DNA of 64,000 nucleotides from Amoebophrya sp. A120 (taxonomy: Eukaryota; Sar; Dinophyceae; Syndiniales; Amoebophryaceae). The first letter of the stretch is position 1. Each line of letters opens with the position of its first letter. Made by a program: the position numbers and the translations under genes. Location of the stretch: positions 1,308,451 to 1,372,450 of the forward strand of contig CAJINV010000010.1 of NCBI GenBank assembly GCA_905178155.1. The letters run 5' to 3'. A model generated the notes under the pieces. It saw nothing but the letters and a program-made list of their open reading frames with translations. It was not told the origin of the DNA and did not search any database. Shown here in pieces: positions 10,979-22,916 of the stretch.

Positions 10979-13900
10979 ATGGCCACGACGCAGCAAGCCC
11001 GGCGTCTAGTCGCCGGCGACGGGCCGCAGATTGCTTCTTCCAAGCTTTTCCCGGATCCGAAAGAATTCAAATGCGGACAGAATGCGGAATACTTGAAGAA
11101 AAGATTACAGGTGTGGGAGAAGGTGAAGGCAAAACACGAGCAAGCGATCGCGAAAATCCCAAAGAAGGAGATCACGATCACACTGCCGGATGGCAAGCTG
11201 GTAAAGGGGACGAGCTTTGAAACCACGCCAGAATCGATTGCTGTTGGGATATCGAAGAAGCTGGCAGAAAAAATCGTCGTGGCTAAGGTACTGAGTGTTC
11301 GCGAGTAGAATCATGATCTTCACTTTGCTTTATGCAGAAGTGTGCCCGTGATGTGGTCTTCCTTTCAATCGGCGTCTACTACCGAAGAAAGCACGCGTTT
11401 TCATTTTCCGCATGACAAGCTAAATCACATTACAAAATCAGGTCTATTACTCCGAGACCATTGCGTCACTGTCTCAAGTAGTAAACGCCGATGAGGAGCC
11501 AGAGTCTGACGAGGATGGGTCAGATGACGAGGATATCCTGAGTAAAAACGTACCCACACCATAGTTGTCATGCAACTCTGCATGCTTAAAATGTTTCTCA
11601 TGCGGAGCCCCATGAGAAGCATTTTCTAATGCGGTTTTGAAATTTGTCATGCTCCAATCAGCACGAGATACTAGATCTGTAATGCTGCTAAACTAGCTTA
11701 AACAGCACTACACTACGCGGAGAAACTTGTCATGCCAAACAACCAAAGCTGGCTGATTTGTCTAGCAGATTCCCCATCTTGACTCTGGTGTGGGTACGTT
11801 TTTACTCAGGATAGAGGAAGACGCTAAGGACGAGAAATTTGTCCTCTGGGACATCTCGAGACCACTGGAAGGAAACTGTATTCTTGCAGCACTTCTTGTT
11901 TTTCAATTCTAACTCGCGTTGATCACTAAGCTCGGGGGCGTACTCCGCGTTGATCACTAAGCTCGGGGGCGTACTTATTTCCGGCAAGCTTTAATGCATT
12001 TCGCAAAGAAGCGAGCCGCCGGGCATTCAAGCCTGGGGCCTAATTTTTCTGTCCGACTTCCACGATCCTCAAGAGGCGACGGGGATAGTGGTTGTTTTCG
12101 TCGGGGGCTAAGGATTCTCTCCAGCTCTTAGGAAGTATCTTTTGAACGCCAAGCGTGAGGGTGGTAGCGCGAAGCGAACCCCAATTGAACTTCCCTTCAC
12201 TGCTAAAACGGGTGGTGTTGCGTCGTTCGAGATGCCTGGCTCTCAATGCAATCCAGAGCAGATGATTAGCCTTCAGAAAATTTAAGCGGTTATTAGTGCA
12301 GTTTCTGGCTCACCTAGGTAGCTCCTACAGTACCGAAGAAGCTTGTGCTGAATTGTTTTTCAATTCTGCACACCTTGGCTGCGTGACAGAGTTTTTTTTT
12401 GACGTGCATGCATTGCTTCTGGTTCTTTGCACTTCAACAAGCTGCTCTACTTTCTCGAGGCGCCTGTTTGCAGTGCTTTTCTGTAGTAGGTACAACCAGA
12501 TGAATTCATTTGTATTGCAAGACGACCATGAAGATCATGATCAACCGGCACGGAAATCATATCAGGCACCCTCCACCTCCTGACGTTCGACGATAAGCTT
12601 GCGTCCGACGTTTTCTGGCACAGCTCCGCTCACGTGCTGGGGCAGTCGATCGAAGTGGAGTTCGGAGCGCACTTAACCATCGGGCCCTCGTTGGAGAAAG
12701 GGTTCTACTACGACGGTTTTTTCGGAGACAAGAAAATTTCCACGACGGACGACCTGCCGAAATTAGAGAAGCGTTGCCAGGAAATCGTGAAGGAAAACCA
12801 GCCGTTTGAGCGGGTTACTCTGACCAAAGAAGACGCGCTCGAAATGTTCGCGGATAACCCCTTCAAAGTGCAGCTGATCACGAACAAAGTGCCGGACGGA
12901 TCCATGACCAGCTGCTACCGCTGCGGGCCATTAGTCGACTTGTGCCGCGGACCGCACCTGCCGTCCACGGGAAAATGCAAGTCCTTCTGGATCCACAAGA
13001 ACAGCGCAAGTTACTGGTATCATCTTTATATATCACGATGGTGTATGTTGTAGGTTTTTCTTGCAGCGAGTTTGAGACTTGCATGAAACTCAAGATGAAC
13101 ATGAAAGACGAATAAGTTGTTTTACCATCGTACCATCGGCTTCATCGTGTCACATAGGTGTGACGTCAATTATACCGATCTTTGTCAACAACAGTCCTCT
13201 GCGTCTGCGCCATGGCATGCGAGATGCCTATTTGCGTGGCACCGCACGCCTTTTCGCCACCGCACGCCCACGCCCACCCCTGCCGCCCCAGCTGCGCATA
13301 GCATGCTCGTCGCTCCGCTTTACGCCGCGCCGCGCTGTCTAAAACCAAAACCGCAACGCTGCGGTAGCAATATGTGCTTCCCAAAACGAACAAAATGCAA
13401 ACTCTAGGGAAGGAACTACAGCAACAAAACGAAAAGCATCATCTTGTTCCTCCCGATCATCCAAAACAAAAGTAGGCAAGAACCGCCCGAATGATCAAAC
13501 TAACGAACTACACAACTTCACCACAACAGGCTGGGTAAGGATAAGAACGATTCCCTCCAGCGCATCTACGGTGTCTCCTACCCCTCCGACAAGGAACTGA
13601 AACAGCACAAGACACAGCTCGAGGAAGCGGCTAAACGCGACCACCGGGAGATCGGGAAAAAGCAGGAGCTCTACTTCTTCTCCGACTTCTCCGCCGGCTC
13701 CTGCTTCTGGATGCCCCACGGCGCCAGGATTTACAACAAGTTGGTGGAATTCATGCGCCGGGAGTACGCGATTCGCGGGTTTCAGGAGGTGATCACGCCA
13801 AATCTGTACCACGAGTCTTTGTTTAAAGCGTCCTATGCATTGCAAAAGCATCGTACTAGTATAAATCGCAATACAAATTTTCTCAGAAGGAGAAATGGAG

Positions 13901-16381
13901 TTTGTAATGCTGATTTGGCTAAGAAACAAGATTTGTCATGCATGATTGCAATTAGTACTAGTGCGATACTTTTGCAGAGCATACGTCCGGACACTACTAC
14001 AAGTACAAAGACGACATGTACAACATGGACATTGTATCAAACAAAAAAGTGTTAACGTTAACGGTTTTCATAGATTGCAAATATGCATGACACATTTTGC
14101 CTAGCATGCGTGCTATGCATGACAAATTTGGGCGCGTTTTGTGATGCGTTACTGCATCACAAATTCCGTTGACGTTAACGCTTTTTCCTGTGATACCTTG
14201 AGGGGGAAAGATGGTTTCTGAAGCCCATGAACTGCCCAGGGCATTGCGTGGTTTTCGCGCACCGCGTGAGGAGTTACCGGGAGTTGCCGCTCCGGATGGC
14301 GTCCTTCGGAGTCTTGCACAGAAACGAGAACAGCGGGGCGTTGAGTGGTATACTTTTGTAGCCAGGGTTTTTTTTCTTTGACGCGAAGGAATGTGTAGTC
14401 AAATCAAAGTCGTGCACACTGTGCTGCGGTCCAGGAGGGGCTTGTTGAATGCTTGTATTGCGATGCTTTCTCTACTAAGTACGGGAGTACGAAATCCGTC
14501 TCAACATACAACTCGCACACCCAACCAATTACCAGGTCTGACCCGTGTCCGGCGGTTCCAGCAGGACGATGGCCATATCTTCTGCCGCATGGACCAGGTG
14601 AAATCCGAAATCAAAAACGCCTTGAAATTCGTGCAGTTCATCTACGAGACCATCGGTTTGGAGTACACCATGGTCCTTTCCACCCGCCCAAAGAAGGCAA
14701 TCGGCAGCAAGGAAGTGTGGGCCAACGCGGAGAAGCAATTAGCAGAGGCTTTGAACGAAAGCGGACTCCCGTGGGGGCTGAACAAGGGAGATGGGGCATT
14801 TTACGGACCGAAAATCGATTTCAAGGTATGTCGAGTTTTATTGGGATAGATTTTCAGATCCTTTTCGTTACATCACACAACATCTCGTAGTTGCTAAAGT
14901 TACAAGTTAGTATGCTTGTCGTTGTCACGCCGCATGTTGACACCAAAATCGGATTCTCATGATAGTGGCGTCAGGCTCACAAAGAAGATCAATCAATACT
15001 AGCGTCAAATATCATGCTTGTGTACATTCGATTGTGAACTCCCATTACCCCAGGTTAAAGACGCGATCGGGCGTCAGCACCAGTGTGCGACGATGCAATT
15101 GGATTTCCTTTTCCCGATGCGTTTCAACCTGCAGTTCCGCACGCAGGCGGACGAGCAGAAAGAAGCCGAGGCTGCCAAGGCCGAAGGAGAACAAGCACAG
15201 GCAGCAGGAGCTGCTCCGAAGGAAACCAAGGAGAACAAGAAAGACAAAAAAGCCGCTGCTGCTGCCGCTGAGCCGAAGGAACCGCGAGCGTCTGCTACGT
15301 CTGCAGATGGCGGTGCACCAGCGGCGGATGCTGGAAAATCTGCTGCCGACAAGGAGAAGGAAAAGGAACAGAGAATGGAAGCGGTTGGGTTGGAAGGTGT
15401 GCTGAAACCCGGTCACGAGCGGCCGGTCATGATCCACCGTGCCATTCTAGGATCCGTGGAGAGGTTCACAGGTACTGACGTGTAAGGGAGTCATGTAAGT
15501 TAAGATCTAGTGAGGTTTTTTCTTTGATGATGCAATAAACAATGTTGCGCTTCATCTACAACTGAATTGAAAGTGCAAGTGCTGTCTGCATGAAATCCAC
15601 ATCCAAATCAGGTATCCTGTGTGAGCACTACGGCGGCAAGTGGCCGTTCTTCATCTCCCCGAGACAGGTGATGATCGTCCCGACGCACGCTGGTTTGAAT
15701 AAGTACTGCGAGTACGTCGCCGAGCAGTACAAAAACTTCGGCATCTTCGCTGACGTCGACACCAGCAGCAAGACCATGAACAAGAAGGTCCGGGAAGCGC
15801 AGCTGGCCCAGTACAACTACGTTGCGATCTGCGGGGAGAAGGAACAGTCGGCGTTGGCGGTCAACTTGCGGGATCGCGACACGGGCAAGCCGCTCGGGGA
15901 GTTCTCGATTAAAGATTCCGTGGAGATGTTCGTCGCGAAATCCAACCCGAACAGCAAACCTGCGAACCAATTTGACGAATTTGAGGGCCAGAAGCCGGAG
16001 CCAATCGGCGCCGGGAAAAATGGTGCGTCTTCAAGCAGCTCCGCAGCTTCTTCTGCATCAAAACCAGAAAAGTTATCCGCGGAAACAGCAGGTGCGTCGA
16101 GCAAAAACGACTCTACTACTTCGAAGGAGACCACTGCAGCTGCTGGAGGTGCGAAGAACAAGAAGCAGGAACATCAGAATAATGGTGAGAACAACAAGAA
16201 CGGGGCAATAAAGAAGGATTGGGAGTCGCACTTCGCACAGTTTCCGTACGCTGGCGGATTTGAGATGTCCGCGACAGACAAGAAATTGTTCGAGGAGTGT
16301 AAGGGCGGCATGCCGAGTTCGGAGAATTTTCAGCGGTGGTTCCAACACGTAGGAAGCTTGGTAAGAAGTGGGATTGTGTAG
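10979..16381 (+). CDS. TARS: Threonyl-tRNA synthetase, copy 2
   Basis: Exons: 10979-11287, 11442-11533, 11819-11877, 12566-13016, 13530-13833, 13989-14034, 14201-14347, 14536-14825, 15054-15471, 15612-16381; 961 residues, ending in TAG. It has the same domain order as copy 1: TGS, editing domain with HSSAH and DLCRGPH, class II motifs 1 to 3 and anticodon-binding domain. Here the CPGH block is intact. The linker inside the core is Ala/Lys/Glu-rich and differs from copy 1. Six GT-AG introns sit at exactly the same codons and phases as in copy 1; the three introners (11534, 13834, 14035) are at sites that are continuous exon in copy 1. Intron 11878-12565 is unusually long. The pair looks like a tandem duplication with both copies intact; whether they serve different compartments cannot be seen. 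Confidence 0.94.
11534..11813. mobile_element. Introner, family C (280 bp)
   Basis: Ends TATCCTGAGTAAAAACGTAC and GTACGTTTTTACTCAGGATA. Direct repeat GAGGA (11529-11533, 11814-11818). Excision gives S-D-D-E-E-D-A, uninterrupted in copy 1. Confidence 0.95.
11915..11975. repeat. 31-bp tandem duplication inside a synthetase intron
   Basis: CGCGTTGATCACTAAGCTCG followed by GGGGCGTACT occurs twice in direct tandem, within the 688-bp intron of synthetase copy 2. The corresponding intron of copy 1 is 176 bp and lacks it. Confidence 0.85.
13834..13983. mobile_element. Introner, family A (150 bp)
   Basis: Near-perfect inverted termini: TATGCATTGCAAAAGCATCG and CGATACTTTTGCAGAGCATA. Direct repeat CGTCC (13829-13833, 13984-13988). 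Excision gives F-K-A-S-G-H-Y-Y, identical to the continuous exon of copy 1. Confidence 0.96.
14035..14195. mobile_element. Introner, family G (161 bp)
   Basis: The left arm contains GTGTTAACGTTAACGG and the right arm CGTTGACGTTAACGC; ends TATCAAAC and CTGTGATA. Flanks CATTG (14030-14034) and CCTTG (14196-14200) differ at one base. Excision gives N-M-D-I-E-G-E, continuous in copy 1. Confidence 0.92.
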
Positions 16382-19300
16382 CTGATGTGGAGAACCGTTG
16401 TCAACAAATGGAGTTGTAGATCTTTGGAGGAGGAACAGTAGTGTAATGCAGCTCTTCTTGTCACACAGAAGTTGAAAATCAAAAAGAACGCTACCTTTAT
16501 CGATGAATAAAGCGCTCGCTTACTCTTATTTCACCAGTCTCTAATTATAGAGGAATATCGCTTACTCACGCTCATATTTCTGATTGTATCTATTGCTTTC
16601 TGCTGGTTCTGGTAGCGAGACGCAAGTCGCAGGATCACGTGTGATTTTTGCGGAAGTAGAGCCTTTCTGGTCACGTTAACACAATAAGCGGTGAAGTGAA
16701 AGAGACGACGCAAACTTTGAATGACTTTGAATCGATATCAGCGACAATGCCACTTCATGTTTCACTTCAAACTGAGGAGAAAGTAGGCTGCGTCATTCAA
16801 AGAGAACGAGAGCCTTTTGGTAGCACAAACGATGATCAGACTTTACGTCGAGACGCGCGGCCAATCTTAAGAAAAAAGATGATAAAAAAGTAGAATGAAA
16901 TTAAAGCGTAAGTGCGAGAGCTTCACCTTCATGCTCGAAGACGAGCTGCGCGAAGAGACTATTGCTGACACTGATCATGGAGTGTGTTCCCCTGGTCTAC
17001 TACATTGGATTTTGCTTTTGTTGTGTCTGTCTTTGTTCTGGAAACAGCAGCAAAACTCTGCGCATCACCAAGCCTACCAGTCCGTAGGCGCCAAGGGAGG
17101 AGCTAGCTGCGGGATAGGCTGCGGGCCAGCGCGCTAAGCGGCCGAAAGTTCGGCGGGGTTCTGGGTGGGCGCCTTTCGTGTAGCAAAATAAACGGGGGGG
17201 GCGGCGGTCGCGCAGGCCGGGCAGTGCGTGCGTCGTGGCGCTGGTGTGGCGCCTCGACCCCCGGGGGCTGGTTCGCGCGATCACCGGGAGACGCACGCGC
17301 CCGCCTGCGCTTGTTATTGTTGCCCCGCCGGCGGCGTTGTGCCATGGACCCGGGCGGGCGGGCAGGCGGCAGCCTGGAAAGAGGGCCCGAGCCCTTTGCC
17401 AGAGCCCGAGCCAGGCCATGTGGGCCACGTATGCACCGGGCGCCACGGTAAAGGCGCGCCATGGATGACCCAAGGCCGGACGGGGCCCAAACACTGCCCC
17501 ACCCCCCGCCCTCAGGGCATCCCTGGGCGCACCGGCCTCCGCGCCGAGCCTGGCTGGTGGCGGACGCCGCCGGGCCGCCCTTCTTTGCCAAAGTGCAGGC
17601 CCTGGCTCGTTGTGCAGCGGCGGCGCCGCGTGCGCCCGCGCTAGGCTGCGCCCGCCCCGGGGAGAATCGCCCGAAGGGCCTTCGCGCGGGGCCGGGGGGA
17701 GCATGGCGCGGGCGGCGGGCGAATGGGCGGGGGGCCCGTGGAAGGATGCCTCTTGCGTCCAGCCCCTTCGTCGATGAGGCTCGCCCCGCCGGGAAGCCGT
17801 CGGCCCGCGCAGTGCCCCGCCCCAATACATAGCTAGATGCTCACTGGCGGGGCCGGGCCGCCCCGCGCCTTGCAGGCCGGCGCGGCCGCCGCTTGGCCCC
17901 CCTGCCGACAGGCCGAAGGCCCGCCCGGGCCGCGGTCGCCCAATCGCTTCCCGCCGCCGCCGCGGGGCGGTGGCTTTCGTGGTGTCTTCGGTCGGATGGG
18001 CCGGGCCGGCACCGCGGCCGTAGCGCTGCCGGGGCGCCCGCGTCGCTGCCCAGGTGCCCAGGATCTCCCTTGCCTCGCCCCTGCCCCGGGCCGGCTTGGG
18101 GGCTGGCAGGCAGAGGAGGGAGACTGACCCACCCGGCCGGGTTCCTCGGTTTGATTGGTGGGTGGGCCAGTGCCTATTGTTCTATTTGGCGCGTCGCGAA
18201 GCGCGTGTGGCTGGTGCCATCCGTGTGCGTTGTTAGTTGCAGCGGCCCTACTCGCGTTGACGCTCGCAATGGGTAGCCCCTTGCCGCCGGGCAGGCTCTT
18301 GCAATATTATATTTAGAGAAGGAACTCCAACTCGCCTGCCAGGATGGCCTCGGTGGTCGATGGTAGGTGGCGGCCGCGTAGTGGCTCATTGGGCGACCCG
18401 CCCGAGGTGTTCACCCCGTCCGTGATACCGAACCTCGATGCCCGTTCTGTTTGCGAAGCTTTCTTTGTAGTTTTGTTTCGCAATTCTTTCTCTTGGTTTT
18501 GGCGTTGCGTCATCCATGGTTTTGTATCTGTGGAATGCCCGACCTCGACATGGTCTTCCCCGGGATCTCTAAATCGGCGCTATGGCGTATTAATTTTAGC
18601 CGGCAAATGATAGCCAGGCCCCGCGATTTCAATTGTATAGCAAGAACTGTCCTCGCACTAAGGACACGCAGCTCCTTGTGTTGTAGATTGAGAGATGAAA
18701 GCGGCACTTAAAAAACTCAAATTCTTCTTCTGGCAAATAGAGCGTTCTTGCGTACTAACAAAGATTACCTATCCCAAAGGTGAAGATGAAGGTCGAGTTG
18801 ATGTGCTACAGCGACGGCTATCCTTGAAAGTAGAAAATCGGAGCAAATCGAACTCTCCAGCGACTTCCAGCGTGAGGTTGAGAACTCAGTAAGTGAGAAG
18901 TTTGTCATAGAGCACATTTTGATCCATATCCAGCTCTCAGGCCAAGTTGCTGGATTGTTGCGTAACTACACCTAAACTTCTATTGGACGACGAGTCTCCT
19001 TATGTCTCTGGACGATTGATGCGAGCGTGACGAGTGAAGAGACCACAACACACAAGATGGCCAATTTTTTCAGATGACAGTGGTGCCCGAGCAGGAGTCT
19101 GCGTCCGAGACCCGAAAAAAAGTGCTTTGCAGCTAGTAGCACTGGTCCTCGTGGTGCCAGAAGTACCAAGAGTAATTATAACACGCTGACCTACAATAAC
19201 CTCGAAGAACATCAAGCAGTAGACAACTCGAGAAGGACTACCACACTTTCTCGCACTTGACGACGAGGAAAGCAAACGCAACCGCAACCGGCACAGATTC

Positions 19301-19632
19301 ACACTCAGGGCTGTCCCAATAAAACAAACTACAAACCACGCACTTGTTGCGTCGAGCGGACGAGTTCGCGGCAGACAGAGGCTCGTTTGCGTTTCCTGCT
19401 CTGTCTCAACTACATCTCCTGGTCCTCCCGAACCGTCGTTACTGACACAGCAAACGACCCTTGCTTGTTTTGTCACGACGACATTGGGATCTTGTCTTCA
19501 ATACGGCGGATTCAAAAGAGCACCTCCTCCTTCCCGACAACACAACAAAAGCGTTAGCTTCACATTGTCAGTAGAACACCAGACCCAGCAGAGGGACAAG
19601 CACCCAGGAGTAACAAAAACCAGCCCTCCCAA
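16382..19632. other. Intergenic region with GC-rich island
   Basis: About 17090-18300 is a second GC-rich island with overlapping artefactual reading frames on both strands and no recognisable domain. 16382-17090 and 18300-19632 are AT-richer and hold no gene I can support. A - strand frame at 19000-19476 has no family resemblance. The end of the stretch is the presumed leader of the UBX-domain gene. Confidence 0.55.
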
Positions 19633-22600
19633 ATGGACGCTGCCACCACGACCCTCACCCCCGATCAGGAGGAGCAGCTCACCCTGTTCCGGGAGGTGAC
19701 GGCGAACGAGGACCGACAGCGATGTATCCAGTACCTGGAGATGAGCAACTGGAATGTGGAACAGGCCATCAACTTGTCCATGACCGGCGCATTAGACAAC
19801 ACACCAGCAACAGGCTCCGACCACGCGGCCGCCATGAACTTCATAACCGGCGACCACGAACCGGCAATAGGACCACAACAGCAGACCAGGCCGAGTGGGG
19901 GGGTAGAGCAGAGCTTCTTTTTGTTGAGGATGATAGATGCATGATTACTTGTCTTCTAGTTGGAGATCGTTGGATGGGACATACTACCTGTCTTGCGCGA
20001 TCAACATCGGGTCGTGCAGCTGTTCTATAACCCGCCGTGCGGTGCTTCAAAGTAAGTAAATGTAAATCGACACTACAAGAGACAACAATACAATATGCTC
20101 AGTACAAAGAAACAACTCAAACCAGGACCCCGACGCATCCCTCGCCCAAAAAGTGGTCGAGAAGGTCGGCAACGTATCCTGTGCAAAAGTATCGTACTCG
20201 TATTGCAATCATGCATTACAAACTTTTTTCTCAAGGGAAAACAGCATTACAAATTTTATTTCTCATGCTGAGGGAATTTGTCATGCATTTATACGAATAC
20301 GATACTTTTGCAGTTCATACAACGCCGCCAGCAAGGTACTCAACGGCATCGGCGGGTTTCTGCACTCCATGTTGATCCCGGACGAAGTATGAACTGCAAA
20401 AATGTCTGGGTCTGGAACATTCTAAACTTGTGATGCTGTCTCTGGATTCTGAAAAAATTTGTATTGCATGACCAGCAAGAGGGCTCCAGTTTGTGCTACG
20501 CAGAGCGGTCATTTTTCATGCTGTAGAGGCATCACAAAGCGCTCTAAAAATCTGTGATGCTACGGCATGCATCACAGACATCATGAGCCATGGAAAATAT
20601 GCATGACAAATCTAGAAATCTTCCAGGCCCAGACACTTTTGCATTTGATACGATGACGGGTATAACAACAACACCTCCGGCGGAAGTAGTTCCAGCAGCA
20701 GCAGTGGTAGAGCGAACCGGAACAGTTTCAAAGCGTACTACGTATCAAATGCAAATGTGTCTGGGCCTGGCAGATTGTTTGTCATGCTTGTCTGGCATGA
20801 CTGAACAGTTTGTGATGCGTGTCAAAGAAGAGACCCGCCTTGTACAACTTGTCATGCAACAACGCAGTTTGTGTTTGTCATGCGGAAAGCGCAACACTAA
20901 GCAGCGCAGATATTTCTCATGCTTGGCTGTGCATTACAGAGCATCCACTATTCCCAACCCAGCATTACAAGTTTCCAGAACCAGACATATTTGCAATGCA
21001 TACTACGAGCGACAATACAAGACGGACGCTTCGACCGCCTGCCCGGACTTTTTCGACGGAACGTTTCAGCAGGCAATAACGAAAGCGAAGGACAACATGA
21101 AACTCCTTATGGTCTACTTCCACTGCGAAACCGCAAGTTTGACCGACGACTTTTGCAAAAACTGTCTCAACAACGACATCGTGACAGTGATGTTGAGTGA
21201 CACGTGCGTCAGCTTCGGGGCCGACATAAACGACCGGACCAGTTACGACTTGGCAAGGCAGTTTCAGGTATTTGTTTTGTTCTTGTGGACGCGGACGTCG
21301 TCGTGTTTGGCTGCATGACAAAAATGCCAGAATTGACGACCGCCTGCAAAACGAGTCGTGATACATCATGAACGTGAAGGAAAGTAAACAGATTTTTACA
21401 AGCTACACGACTCATGTGCACCATGAATCACACAAACAAACTTCATGACTTTTCAGGTTCAACGCTACCCGTACCTGGCGCTGGTGCTTCCCGTCTCCGC
21501 AACGGACTACAGGATACTTCACAAAGTCGACGGGCAGGTATGAAAATGAAGTTATTTGTGACGTTGCATGACAAAGTGAAGACACAGAAGTGGCGACGAT
21601 AGATTTGCCATGCTATGCTGAAAGAAGAAGTAGATGCAGTGCTGCTCATACGACTTTGATTATTTTGTGATGCAAATCATGTATCCAAACAGCAAGCCGG
21701 ATCAGTTGACGGCCTCGTCGCGCTTTTGACCCAAGCCGCCGACGACCTGGAGCAAAATCGTATCAAGTGTAAAAGTGTCTAGGTCTGGAAGAATGCATGC
21801 TTGTCTGGCATGCTTGTCTGGCATGACTCGAGAATCTGTGTTGCATAGGCACGAAAAAACCCTCTGGCCTGTCATGCAAAAGCGCAGTTTGCCATGCGGA
21901 ATACGTAAGACATGGCAGCCAAAAAAATTGTCATGCATGTTATCATGTCGTACTGCAGTGCGTCTATCATTATTTTTAGCATATACAATTTTCCAGGCCC
22001 AGACATATTAGCAATCCATAAACCGGGCCCAGCTAGTAACGCAAGCGAACCAAGTTCAGCACGACAGGCTTCTGCGCGCCGAGCAAGACAGGGAGTATGA
22101 AGAGGCTTTGGCGAAGGTACAGTGTGGCTGGTTTGTCATGCAGACTGTCAATGCATATACAACAGCGTTGTCCTCCTGCTCCTCACGAGTGCGCAACACA
22201 AGTTTTTTTCTGAAAAGAATCTTCCTTGATAAATTTCATATCACCTCCTCCACAGGACCGCGAAGCCGAGGCCGCACGGCAGCGGGAGGAGGAGGCCCGA
22301 CAGAAGGCGCTGGAAGAGGAAAAACAGGCCCAGCTCGCCAGGGAGCAAGCGGCGAAAGACATCGAGGCGAAAAGGAGAAAACTGGCGACCGAACTTGTCA
22401 CTGTGGACCCAAGCACGACGGAAGCCAAGACGAAGATACAAGTGAAATTCCCGACGGGGCAGAGGGTATCTTTACTTTACTAAAACTAGGAATGAATTTG
22501 TTTCTATTTTCACCACTTGGGTCAACGTCGTCATGCGGTACCAGCATGCTAGGCGAAGTGGAAAGAAATCAGGCTTTGTCTGTTGCAACATGACAAATTG

Positions 22601-22916
22601 CATTCCGTTGTTTTCGTTGCATGACAAACTTCTGAAACTCGGTAGCAATGTCTGATGCATCATCCACAATGCAAATTGCTATCAGGTCAACCGTACGTTC
22701 CTCCAGTCCCACACACTGAAGGACCTCTTCAACTGGGTCGAGGCGGCAGAGTACGCCGAAACGGGGACAAGTATCAAAGTCCCGAGCAAGTTCTCCCTCA
22801 ATACGTCCTTCCCCACGAAGTTGCTTCAGCGCAGCGACGAAAGCCTGAAGGACGCCGGGCTGGTGCCCAACGCGCAGGTTTTGCTACAGGATCTGTCCAG
22901 CGACGACGAAGAGTAA
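19633..22916 (+). CDS. UBA-UAS-UBX protein, FAF2/Ubx2-like p97 cofactor
   Basis: Exons: 19633-19902, 19960-20052, 20126-20174, 20325-20387, 20656-20742, 21008-21267, 21457-21537, 21693-21760, 22026-22116, 22256-22465, 22686-22916; 500 residues. Order: UBA domain (about 10-55, CIQYLEMSNWNVEQAINLS), a Ser-rich spacer, a UAS thioredoxin-like domain (about 195-300, FFDGTFQQAITKAK and YPYLALVLPV), a long Arg/Glu/Gln coiled coil (about 325-395) and a C-terminal UBX domain (about 405-500) ending in LQDLSSDDEE. This is the architecture of FAF2/UBXD8, an adaptor that brings p97/Cdc48 to ubiquitylated substrates in ER-associated degradation. I do not clearly see the membrane hairpin of FAF2. Four introns are introners. 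The intron between 20052 and 20126 has a one-base ambiguity at its ends. Confidence 0.85.
20175..20319. mobile_element. Introner, family A (145 bp)
   Basis: Ends TATCCTGTGCAAAAGTATCG and CGATACTTTTGCAGTTCATA. Direct repeat CAACG (20170-20174, 20320-20324). Excision gives K-V-G-N-A-A-S in frame. Confidence 0.94.
20388..20650. mobile_element. Introner, family B (263 bp)
   Basis: Ends TATGAACTGCAAAAATGTCT and AGACACTTTTGCATTTGATA with a GGGTCTGG / CCAGGCCC arm. Flanks CGAAG (20383-20387) and CGATG (20651-20655) differ at one base. Excision gives P-D-E-D-G-Y. Confidence 0.92.
20743..21002. mobile_element. Introner, family B (260 bp)
   Basis: Ends TATCAAATGCAAATGTGTCT and AGACATATTTGCAATGCATA. 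Direct repeat CTACG (20738-20742, 21003-21007). Excision gives K-A-Y-Y-E-R-Q. Confidence 0.94.
21761..22020. mobile_element. Introner, family B (260 bp)
   Basis: Ends TATCAAGTGTAAAAGTGTCT and AGACATATTAGCAATCCATA. Flanks AATCG (21756-21760) and AACCG (22021-22025) differ at one base. Excision gives E-Q-N-R-A-Q-L. Confidence 0.92.

Noticed and set aside
17000-18280. Long Arg/Pro/Ala-rich frames in the second GC-rich island
   Set aside because: Same composition artefact; opposite strands are equally open.
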